Positions 6,510 to 11,691 of a DNA stretch of 11,691 bases are shown piece by piece. Where the stretch lies: contig JAHFIS010000008.1 in the NCBI GenBank assembly GCA_023246275.1, positions 1-11,691 of the forward strand, written 5' to 3'. The DNA comes from Candidatus Uhrbacteria bacterium (GTDB taxonomy: Bacteria; Patescibacteriota; Patescibacteriia; UBA9934; GWF2-40-263). Each line of letters starts with the position of its first letter. Position 1 is the first letter of the stretch. Below the pieces are notes generated by a model, which was given only the letters and a program-made list of their open reading frames with translations, did no database searches and had not been told where the DNA came from. The translations under genes and the position numbers were made by a program.

Positions 6510-7226
6510 TCACAGTTGTCGCAACACGTTCTTAAATTGACGGCACACCAGGTCGTGTTCCTCACAGTCGATATGGTACACGGGATCCTCGTGGGTCGGC
6601 AAGTGGATCGTGACGCGGCTCCCGGAACAGACGGCGCGGACGTGCGCGGCGGCGTTCTCGGTCACCTCGCAGCCCAGGTCCTCGATCACCTTCTGGAGCC
6701 CCGCGGCCAAATGGTCGTCGGCGCCCTCGATCTTTACGGTTGAGACGGACGGCTTCAGGGTTTCCGCGTACACCTTGTCGCGGCTGAACCGGTCGTGCGC
6801 GTCCACCGTGACGTACACGTCGTTGATTCCAGCGGCAATGAGCGCGTTCCAGCACGGTTCGCAGGCCCACCAGTGGCCGTACAGGTAAACGTCCGCGCCA
6901 ACGATATCGATTCCGTTCTCCGCCGCCACCTTCACGGCCATCGCCTCCGCGTGCCCCGGCGAGTCGTGCAGCTTGCACAGGTCGTATCCCGTCCCGGTCG
7001 GGCACTCAAGGACGATCCGCGGACAGACGTGCACCTGCTTCCCAAGGTTGAATCCGTTCCCGACGGTCAGCAAAATCTCCCCGTCGCGAACGACCGCGAC
7101 GCCAACCGGGTACGTCGGATCCCCGGACCGCTCGCTGCGAGCCTCGGCCGCCGCGAGCATGAACGGATCGTCGTGCGGCGCGTACTTGAGGTGCCGGTCG
7201 GGCGGCATGTAGGGATAGTCGGGCAT
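6510..7226 (-). CDS. Zinc-dependent deoxycytidylate/cytidine deaminase-family protein
   Basis: This 238-residue cytosolic protein has the CDA-fold active site: H92-A-E94 (zinc ligand and proton shuttle) and C122-E-P-C125 (zinc ligands) in a WWACEPCWNAL context. Three more Cys (C68, C75, C84) between the first strands and HAE resemble the extra metal-binding insert of dCMP deaminases and ComE-type proteins. This favours a deoxynucleotide substrate, dCMP or a 5-substituted dCMP, over a free nucleoside. Residues from about 165 to 238 form a C-terminal extension beyond the usual domain, with three further Cys (C186, C200, C221, also C228) and no recognised fold. I chose the ATG at 7226, 8 nt after the upstream stop; an in-frame upstream start would overlap that gene by about 40 nt. 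It is last in the operon with thymidylate synthase and DHFR. Fold certain, substrate inferred. Confidence 0.88.
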   Translation of the reverse strand: MPDYPYMPPDRHLKYAPHDDPFMLAAAEARSERSGDPTYPVGVAVVRDGEILLTVGNGFNLGKQVHVCPRIVLECPTGTGYDLCKLHDSPGHAEAMAVKVAAENGIDIVGADVYLYGHWWACEPCWNALIAAGINDVYVTVDAHDRFSRDKVYAETLKPSVSTVKIEGADDHLAAGLQKVIEDLGCEVTENAAAHVRAVCSGSRVTIHLPTHEDPVYHIDCEEHDLVCRQFKNVLRQL

Positions 7227-7234
7227 AGGTCGGA

Positions 7235-7699
7235 TCACGGTTGAGTTATGTCTTCCTCGTGCTCGGCGTTCCACCGGTCAATTGAACGCTGGAGGACGTC
7301 GACGGCGTGGCCGTCGAGGACGTCGTCGCGATGCGTCCCGGGAATTGTAGCGGCCCGCCGAGATCCGGGATGCACGTCCGTGATCCGGAAGAACCCGTCC
7401 TCGCGATACCGGTCGAACGCCACGCGGAAGATGATCGGGGCCTCCGTTTCACGCTTCGGGGGAGGAAGGGTGTTCCCGAACGCGACGATCTTTCCGGTAT
7501 GGCGCTCCACCATCGCGTTCGCGCCGGCGGCGGGATATTCCTTCCCGCTGACCATTACCGACCCGGCGTTCCCGCCGATCGACTCCCCGTTCAGCAGCCG
7601 CATCATCTCCGTGTCCATCCGTCGCACGTTCTCCGCGACGACCGCCTCCTTCCTCGCTTCGGCTTCCCTGCCTGACATTGCGTCGAATGATTCGAACAT
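7235..7699 (-). CDS. Hypothetical protein in the thymidylate operon
   Basis: I do not recognise this 154-residue protein. The first 37 residues are charged and helical (REAEARKEAVVAENVRRM). The middle (41-110) looks beta-rich, with a GGNAGSVMVSGKEYPAAGANAMVERHTGKI-type stretch in two parts and a VAFDRYREDGFFRITDVHPG region. The end (125-148) is helical again. It has no signal peptide, membrane segment or Cys. It starts 4 nt after the DHFR stop and ends 8 nt before the deaminase start, so it is surely co-transcribed with them. An in-frame TTG at 7714 is a poorer start. AGGA lies only 2 nt before the ATG, too close for a normal Shine-Dalgarno sequence. Context alone suggests a link to deoxynucleotide metabolism. 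Confidence 0.82.
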   Translation of the reverse strand: MFESFDAMSGREAEARKEAVVAENVRRMDTEMMRLLNGESIGGNAGSVMVSGKEYPAAGANAMVERHTGKIVAFGNTLPPPKRETEAPIIFRVAFDRYREDGFFRITDVHPGSRRAATIPGTHRDDVLDGHAVDVLQRSIDRWNAEHEEDITQP

Positions 7700-7703
7700 A
7701 TTC

Positions 7704-8213
7704 CTAGCGTGCAAAATGCAAGAGGACCCCTGCCCCGAGCGACCTCGACTCGACCAGCTTCAAATCGACTCTTCCAAACCCCTCCCCAAGCGGAACGCCG
7801 TCGCCGAACAGGACCGGCTCGACGGTTAGGAAGAGCTCGTTCACGAGGCCGGCTTCGAGGAACTGGGAGTAAACCGTCGCGCCGCCGCAGACCGCGAGGC
7901 CCGTGACTCCCTCAGATTCCAATCGCGCGACGAGTTCGGACGGCGTTTCCCTCGTCCATTCGACCCCCTCTCGGCCTTCGAACCTCTCGGCCTTCGAACC
8001 TCCCGTCGACGACAGCACGATCGTCCTCCGACCCGGCAATGCCTTGCCGATCGTCTCAAACGTCTTGCGCCCCATCACGACCGTCCCGATTTCCTTCGTC
8101 TTCTCGACGAAGAACCTCGTATCTTCCTTCGACGTCCAGTCGAGCGAGGACTGGCCCGTCGACTGCGCGATCTTTCCGTCCGCGGAGATGGCGGCGATGA
8201 GCGTTATTTTCAT
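7704..8213 (-). CDS. folA: Dihydrofolate reductase
   Basis: This 169-residue protein has the usual length of the family. It reduces dihydrofolate to tetrahydrofolate with NADPH, regenerating the cofactor oxidised by thymidylate synthase. Visible marks are the N-terminal strand ITLIAAISADGKIA (3-16), D31 in the helix KEDTRFF at the position of the catalytic acidic residue (Asp27 in E. coli), VVMGRKTFETIG (45-56), the PGRRTIVLS strand (60-68), and the NADPH-binding CGGATVYSQFL (109-119). The ADGKIA and LTVEPVLFGDGVPL segments also resemble RibD C-terminal reductases, but D31 and pairing with the synthase favour DHFR. Its ATG overlaps the synthase TGA by 4 nt (ATGA), which implies translational coupling. 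A perfect 16-bp tandem repeat encodes the variable loop at about residues 73-83. Confidence 0.9.
   Translation of the reverse strand: MKITLIAAISADGKIAQSTGQSSLDWTSKEDTRFFVEKTKEIGTVVMGRKTFETIGKALPGRRTIVLSSTGGSKAERFEGREGVEWTRETPSELVARLESEGVTGLAVCGGATVYSQFLEAGLVNELFLTVEPVLFGDGVPLGEGFGRVDLKLVESRSLGAGVLLHFAR
7967..8002. repeat. 16-bp perfect tandem repeat inside folA
   Basis: The unit CCTCTCGGCCTTCGAA occurs at 7967-7982 and again at 7983-7998, and its first four bases recur at 7999-8002. The unit is not a multiple of three, so the two copies are translated in different frames (minus strand: SKAER then FEGRE). They code for a surface-loop region of the reductase, not for its active site. Confidence 0.9.
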
Positions 8214-9043
8214 ACGGCGATTTGAACTTTCATCATCGGGGCGCCCGGCTGGTATTGAGACTGGAACATGTCGACGAGCTCGGTGACGAGCGACGCGTCC
8301 GCCTCGAGGGCTCGGCGGAACGAGTTTTCCGGAAGTCGGCACTCGATCTCGGGATGCGCGACGACTTCCCTTCCGAGAATGTCGCGGACCGCGTCGAACT
8401 GGTTCTCGTAGATATGGGCGTGGGAGATCGAGATGGTCAGCTTGCCGACCGCGACGCTCAGCTCCTGCGCGATCATCGCCTGCAGCAGCGCGAAATCCGC
8501 CGTATCGTTCGGATTGCCGAGCACCATGTCGTTCGAGCGCATGATCATGTGAAGGTTGAGCTTTCCGCCGATAATGTTTGCCGTCCAGGTGAACGGGCAC
8601 GGGACGTTCTTCTTTTTGGGAGCGCGCAGGCCGTCGCTCGACGGGTCCCACATCATGACGACTCCCTGCCGGCTGCTCGGTTCCTCGCGAAGATGCTCGA
8701 CGAGGTCGAGGAGCTGGTCGCGGCCGAAGTGGTGGCGCCAGCGGTAGCCGTATGCAGTCTCGATGGTGCCATCGTCTTCCAGGAACGAGTCCCAGCCCTT
8801 CGTGAACTGCTGGAGGAATCCCGCATGCTTGTGGCCGGCAATGAACCAGACGGTCTCGGCGCAGAAGAACTTCGGGAACATCTTGCGGACGGTCAGAAGC
8901 GGAAAACCCCGCGATGGCTCGATCTCGTAGGTCACCCCCGGGATCGCCCGCGTCGAGATCCCCGTCCGCTCGCTTTGGACGGTTTCTCCCTCCCGGTAAA
9001 TTCGGCCGACGGTGTCGAGATAGAGACGGTCGAAGGTGGTCAT
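8210..9043 (-). CDS. thyA: Thymidylate synthase-family enzyme with dCMP-type base-recognition residue
   Basis: This full-length 277-residue ThyA-fold enzyme transfers a one-carbon unit from methylene-tetrahydrofolate to C5 of a pyrimidine nucleotide. Conserved sites are R26 (RTG), E63 (ETVWFIAG), YGYRWR (98-103), catalytic C149, R169-S-N-D172, H210 and Y212 (HAHIY), and the C-terminal KVQIAV. Against E. coli ThyA three positions differ. Pro150 replaces the His after the catalytic Cys (PCP for PCH). Asp180 in LGNPNDTADFALL replaces Asn177. Gln126 replaces the second Arg of the SRR phosphate motif. Asn177 reads O4/N3 of dUMP; Asp there is known to favour dCMP, as in T4 dCMP hydroxymethylase and engineered synthases. 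It heads the four-gene operon and has a nearly leaderless promoter. It may still be this cell's dTMP synthase, and the true substrate is unproven. Confidence 0.92.
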   Translation of the reverse strand: MTTFDRLYLDTVGRIYREGETVQSERTGISTRAIPGVTYEIEPSRGFPLLTVRKMFPKFFCAETVWFIAGHKHAGFLQQFTKGWDSFLEDDGTIETAYGYRWRHHFGRDQLLDLVEHLREEPSSRQGVVMMWDPSSDGLRAPKKKNVPCPFTWTANIIGGKLNLHMIMRSNDMVLGNPNDTADFALLQAMIAQELSVAVGKLTISISHAHIYENQFDAVRDILGREVVAHPEIECRLPENSFRRALEADASLVTELVDMFQSQYQPGAPMMKVQIAV

Positions 9044-9052
9044 AACGTCCCC

Positions 9053-9081
9053 ATCCTACCAGACAAATCCCGGGTTTCCAA
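9053..9081 (-). promoter_or_regulatory. Promoter of the thymidylate operon (near-leaderless)
   Basis: On the minus strand TTGGAA (9081-9076) and TAGGAT (9058-9053) are separated by exactly 17 nt. Initiation about 7 nt past the -10 box falls near 9046, leaving about 3 nt before the ATG at 9043-9041. The -35 box overlaps that of the opposite promoter. Predicted from sequence only. Confidence 0.55.
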
Positions 9082-9103
9082 ACGACCCGATCTGGGCTAA
9101 GAT
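9075..9103 (+). promoter_or_regulatory. Promoter of the dUTPase operon (near-leaderless)
   Basis: TTTCCA (9075-9080) and TAAGAT (9098-9103) are separated by 17 nt. Initiation near 9110 would leave about 3 nt before the ATG at 9113. Both boxes match only four of six consensus bases, but the geometry mirrors the divergent promoter exactly. Confidence 0.5.
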
Positions 9104-9112
9104 ATCCCCGTT

Positions 9113-9544
9113 ATGGACATCCCTGTGAATATCAAGCGGCTGGGCCCGGACGTCCCGGTTCCCGAATACAAGACGATGGGCGCGATCGCGTTCGACATCG
9201 CGGTTTCCGAGGAAAAAACGATCCTGCCGGGCGAAACGGCTTTCATTTCGACCGGCCTGGTCGTCTGTACCCCGCCTGGATACGGCCTGATTCTGGCCGG
9301 CCGGTCCTCCAATGCCAAGAAGCAGATCACGCTCGCGAACGGGATCGCGGTGATCGACCAGGACTACTGCGGGCCGAACGACCAGCTCCTCCTTTCGGTC
9401 CGGAACGAAGGGCCGGCCGCCTATACCGTCGAACGTGGCGAACGGATCGCGCAAGGGCTGTTCGTCCCCATCGTCCGCGCGGCATTTCACGACGTCGAAA
9501 CGCTTTCCGCCCCGGACCGGGGAGGATATGGAACGACCGGATAA
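9113..9544 (+). CDS. dut: Deoxyuridine triphosphate pyrophosphatase (dUTPase)
   Basis: This 143-residue protein is a trimeric dUTPase of normal length. It hydrolyses dUTP to dUMP and pyrophosphate, keeping uracil out of DNA and supplying dUMP. All five family motifs are present: motif 1 GAIAFDIAV (23-31, Asp28), motif 2 GRSSN (63-67), motif 3 NGIAVIDQDYCGP (76-88, with catalytic Asp82 and base-stacking Tyr85), motif 4 ERGERIAQ (107-114), and the Gly-rich C-terminal motif 5 DRGGYGTTG (135-143) with Tyr139 as the ring-stacking residue. Motif 3 has Cys-Gly-Pro where many enzymes have Arg-Gly-Glu. It diverges from the thymidylate operon and precedes thymidylate kinase by 17 nt. No Shine-Dalgarno sequence is present; the mRNA may be almost leaderless. 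Confidence 0.95.
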   Translation: MDIPVNIKRLGPDVPVPEYKTMGAIAFDIAVSEEKTILPGETAFISTGLVVCTPPGYGLILAGRSSNAKKQITLANGIAVIDQDYCGPNDQLLLSVRNEGPAAYTVERGERIAQGLFVPIVRAAFHDVETLSAPDRGGYGTTG

Positions 9545-9546
9545 TC

Positions 9547-9555
9547 TGCTATAAT
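9547..9555 (+). promoter_or_regulatory. Extended -10 promoter placing the start at the tmk ATG
   Basis: TGCTATAAT is a perfect extended -10 element (TGN plus TATAAT at 9550-9555) in the 17-nt gap after dut. No -35 box is visible at the right distance, as is common for extended -10 promoters. Initiation 7 nt downstream falls on the A of the ATG at 9562, which predicts a leaderless tmk mRNA besides read-through from dut. Confidence 0.6.
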
Positions 9556-9561
9556 CGCGGT

Positions 9562-10284
9562 ATGGATCGACCCGGACGCTTCATCATGATCGACGGCATC
9601 GCGGGGAGCGGGAAATCGACCCTGCTTCGGGCCGCGGAGAGCTGGTCGAAGGACTGCGGGCACAAGGTGTTCGACATGCGCGAATGGACGAAATCGCACG
9701 CGGATCCGCCCACGTTCGACGAGGTGCGGGACCACGACGTGTTCTTCACCTACGAGCCGACGCGGCAGTGGGTCGGCGCGGCCATCCGGTTCGAGCTTTC
9801 GCGGACCGACCTTCCGTACAACGGCGAGTCGCTCGCGCACGCGTTCGCGCTCGACCGCGAGATCATGTACAAGCGCCTGATCATCCCGGCGCTCGCGGCC
9901 GGCAAGACGGTGTTCCAGGACCGCGGCGTGTGCACGTCGATCGTCTACCAGCCCGTCATGCCCGGCGGCATCTCGCTCCGAAGGCTGGTCAAGCTCCCGG
10001 GAAACGCCCTCGCGCTCAGGCATCCGCCCGACGCGCTCATCGTCACGGACCTCGACCCCGCCGTCGCCATCGAGCGCATCAAGAAGCGCGACGAGGAATC
10101 GAAGGGGGTGTTCGCGGACCTGGCCTTCCTCCGACGGGTTACCAAGCGGTTCCGATCCCACTGGTTCTCATTCCTCTTTCACCGGCTTGGGACGACCGTC
10201 CACGCGTTCAACACGGACGTGCCGATGGACGAGATGATCGGAAAGGCCAGGCGGCTTATCGAGTCCATCCTAAAAACCTGCTAG
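9562..10284 (+). CDS. tmk: Thymidylate kinase (dTMP kinase family)
   Basis: This 240-residue cytosolic P-loop kinase should phosphorylate dTMP to dTDP with ATP. Marks are the Walker A motif GIAGSGKST (12-20), the EPTRQWVG segment (65-72; the EP motif binds the acceptor nucleotide), DRG...SxxYQ (120-130; the family DRY/DRF...S..AYQ motif), and PDALIVTDLDP...ERIKKR (156-176), the strand and helix before the LID. The usual GxDGxGKST loop is changed to GIAGSGKST, and the insert at 40-62 and the tail are longer than in typical enzymes of about 210 residues. So a related dNMP kinase with other specificity is possible. It lies 17 nt after dut, has its own extended -10 element, and is followed after 25 nt by membrane-protein genes with no terminator between. 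Confidence 0.85.
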   Translation: MDRPGRFIMIDGIAGSGKSTLLRAAESWSKDCGHKVFDMREWTKSHADPPTFDEVRDHDVFFTYEPTRQWVGAAIRFELSRTDLPYNGESLAHAFALDREIMYKRLIIPALAAGKTVFQDRGVCTSIVYQPVMPGGISLRRLVKLPGNALALRHPPDALIVTDLDPAVAIERIKKRDEESKGVFADLAFLRRVTKRFRSHWFSFLFHRLGTTVHAFNTDVPMDEMIGKARRLIESILKTC

Positions 10285-10309
10285 TCCCTTTGACCCTTAC
10301 CTCATCACT

Positions 10310-11179
10310 ATGGCCCTCATCACCATCGGAGAACTGATCGACCGCTCCTGGGAGCACTACCACAAGGAATTTGCCAGCCTTATGAGCCTGTCCGCGTGCA
10401 TCCTCGTCGTCGCGGCATTCAACGTGGCGACGCTCGCGCTGTATCCGGCCGCGTCTCGGCTGCTTGCGGACGGCGCGACGCTCACCGGCCCGGAATCCGC
10501 GGGCGTGGTCATGTACGCGTTTTCGAACTGGGTCCTCGGGCCGCTGCTCGGCCTCTGGATCTTCATCGCCCTCGTCCGCCTCGTGCGCTCCCAGCTCTCG
10601 GGCAGGCGAAGCGGGATCCACGAGGCGATCGCGGACGGAAAAAAATATTTCCTGCCGACGCTCGCCGTGTCCGCGCTCATCTTCCTCATCCTCATGGCCG
10701 TCGTCGTCATCGGCTTCGGCCCGTCGCTCGCCCTGTCGCTTCTCGCCACCTACACGAAGATGGGCTTCCTCTCGATCGTCGCGACGGTCGCGCTCATCGC
10801 GGGCGTGATTGTCGCCCTGGTCCTCGGCGTCCGCTGGTCCGTCCACTACTACTTCGCCCCGTTCGCCCTGCTCATGGACGACGTCCGGGGAAAGCCCTCG
10901 CTCACCGCGGCGCGCAAGCTCGTCGAGGGCAGGTTCTGGGGAGTCCTGCTGCGCCTTGCCATCCCGAAGCTCGTCTTCGTGCTCGTGGGCGTCCTGGTCA
11001 TGGCGCTGGCGCAATTCGTGTATTCCTTCGTAAGCAACGCCTTCTCCGGGCTCAGCCTCGACATCCAGCTCCGCATCTCCACCGTGTTCATGTCCGTCCT
11101 TTCCACGGTCGTGGCCGCCCTCATCACCTCGCTCGTCGTCGCGGCGGACATCATGCTTTATCAATCGTTAAAGAAATAG
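10310..11179 (+). CDS. Multi-pass integral membrane protein, six predicted helices
   Basis: I cannot name this 289-residue protein. It has six hydrophobic segments at about 24-45, 66-92, 114-137, 152-178, 217-241 and 259-285. Between helices 4 and 5 is a cytosolic-type loop with SLTAARKLVEGRFW (197-210). That pattern (S-x-x-A-x-x-L-x-x-G-R-F-W) recurs in poorly characterised bacterial membrane proteins related to the glycerophosphodiester phosphodiesterase membrane-domain group. The next gene carries the same pattern, so the two are probably paralogues acting together. It lies 25 nt after tmk with no terminator, no promoter I trust and no Shine-Dalgarno sequence. No catalytic motif is visible. 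Confidence 0.85.
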   Translation: MALITIGELIDRSWEHYHKEFASLMSLSACILVVAAFNVATLALYPAASRLLADGATLTGPESAGVVMYAFSNWVLGPLLGLWIFIALVRLVRSQLSGRRSGIHEAIADGKKYFLPTLAVSALIFLILMAVVVIGFGPSLALSLLATYTKMGFLSIVATVALIAGVIVALVLGVRWSVHYYFAPFALLMDDVRGKPSLTAARKLVEGRFWGVLLRLAIPKLVFVLVGVLVMALAQFVYSFVSNAFSGLSLDIQLRISTVFMSVLSTVVAALITSLVVAADIMLYQSLKK

Positions 11180-11185
11180 GGTTTT

Positions 11186-11686
11186 ATGACCCCCGTCTCC
11201 GGCATTCTGCGCGCATCCATTCTGCTGTACCGAACCCACGCGAAGCTCTTTGTCGGATATGCCTCCTGGCTCCTGCTCTCCTACGCCGCCTTCGTCCTCA
11301 CGACGATGGTACCGAACGAGAACGTCCGGATGGGACTGGGGATCGTGGCGCAGCTCGCCGACGGGTTCCTTTGGTTTTGGATCACCGTGATCACCACGAT
11401 CCTCGCCGCGCAGCTGCTGGACAAGAAGGAACCGGACACGAACGTCGTTCCCCTCTACGCGCTCTCGGTCCTCGGGTCGTTCGCGTGGGTCGGCATCCTG
11501 CAGGCGCTCGTCGTCGCGGGAGGAATCCTCCTGCTCGTCGTCCCGGGCCTCGTCTTCCTCGTCTGGTTCGGCTTCGCCCAGCAGGCGTTCCTCCTCGACG
11601 GGAAACGGGGGATCGACGCGCTGTCCGCCAGCCGCGACCTCTCGCGCGGTCGGTTTTTTACCACCGCGCTCTATCTTTTCGGCTGA
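11186..11686 (+). CDS. Membrane protein related to the preceding gene, short or interrupted
   Basis: This 166-residue protein has hydrophobic segments at about 21-40, 51-77, 95-112 and 113-133. They are followed by a loop LLDGKRGIDALSASRDLSRGRFF (135-158 in two parts) matching the SLTAARKLVEGRFW loop of its neighbour. In the neighbour about 80 residues and two more helices follow this loop; here a TGA comes only 8 residues later, 5 bp before the window ends. The protein may be genuinely short, recently truncated, or cut by a sequencing or assembly error at the edge. It starts 6 nt after the preceding stop, with AGGG 4 nt before the ATG, and is certainly in the same operon. Function unknown. 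Confidence 0.75.
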   Translation: MTPVSGILRASILLYRTHAKLFVGYASWLLLSYAAFVLTTMVPNENVRMGLGIVAQLADGFLWFWITVITTILAAQLLDKKEPDTNVVPLYALSVLGSFAWVGILQALVVAGGILLLVVPGLVFLVWFGFAQQAFLLDGKRGIDALSASRDLSRGRFFTTALYLFG

Positions 11687-11691
11687 CCCGC

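Noticed and set aside
8214..8651. N-terminal extension of DHFR upstream of the ATG at 8213
   Set aside because: The extra residues overlap the thymidylate-synthase gene out of frame and are Arg-rich without similarity. The ATGA overlap gives a natural DHFR start and the normal length.
11654..11659. Frameshift at the T6 run as the cause of the early stop
   Set aside because: Removing one T gives a Pro-Pro-Arg-rich continuation, less membrane-like than the existing frame (RFFTTALYLF), so the sequence gives no positive support for an error at this run.
1..11691. Alternative genetic code with TGA as Gly
   Set aside because: TGA ends the dcd-like, HTH/AbrB-like, thymidylate-synthase, hypothetical and deaminase genes exactly at their family or operon boundaries, so it is a stop.
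1..11691. Phage, mobile element or defence island
   Set aside because: dcd, dut, thyA and a deaminase together can indicate a phage, but here they sit next to rplA and membrane genes with uniform base composition. No integrase, capsid, terminase, transposase, attachment site or CRISPR array is seen.

Overview
The window looks like chromosomal DNA of a GC-rich member of the Candidate Phyla Radiation (Patescibacteria). The main support is the C-terminal domain of the large secreted protease, a module I know chiefly from CPR surface proteins (recalled, not searched). Other support is the very tight gene packing and the near absence of Shine-Dalgarno sequences. TGA serves as a normal stop in several genes, so the code is the standard bacterial one and not the TGA=Gly code of Gracilibacteria/Absconditabacteria. 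I see no tRNA, rRNA, CRISPR array, insertion sequence or phage gene.

Layout. (1) 1-793: rplA (ribosomal protein L1) preceded by a hairpin that matches an L1 autoregulatory site and followed by a terminator. (2) 754-2168: an unrecognised helical protein and a dCTP deaminase/dUTPase-family protein in one operon, with its promoter folded into the rplA terminator and its own terminator at the end. (3) 2148-2927: a predicted DNA-binding protein made of two copies of a helix-turn-helix plus AbrB-like module, again with a promoter overlapping the preceding terminator. (4) 2926-6411, minus strand: a 1161-residue secreted subtilisin-like protease with a beta-sandwich inserted in its catalytic domain. 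(5) 6446-9043, minus strand: a four-gene operon in the order thymidylate synthase family, dihydrofolate reductase, unknown protein, CDA-fold deaminase, closed by a strong terminator. (6) 9113-11686, plus strand: dUTPase, thymidylate kinase and two related multi-pass membrane proteins. Regions 5 and 6 diverge from a 69-bp gap whose two promoters share an overlapping -35 box.

Function. Six or seven genes belong to pyrimidine deoxynucleotide metabolism: Dcd-like, deaminase, DHFR, thymidylate-synthase family, dUTPase and thymidylate kinase, perhaps with the unknown protein of the minus operon. Read conventionally, dUTPase supplies dUMP, the synthase methylates it with methylene-tetrahydrofolate, DHFR recycles dihydrofolate, and the kinase makes dTDP. 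Two residues argue for a second look. The synthase has Asp where dUMP-specific enzymes have the base-reading Asn, and Pro after the catalytic Cys where His is usual. The Dcd-like protein has Pro where the deaminase catalytic Glu should be. Together with the co-operonic deaminase this suggests a possible methylate-first, deaminate-second route (dCMP to 5-methyl-dCMP to dTMP). That route is inference and is stated as such below.
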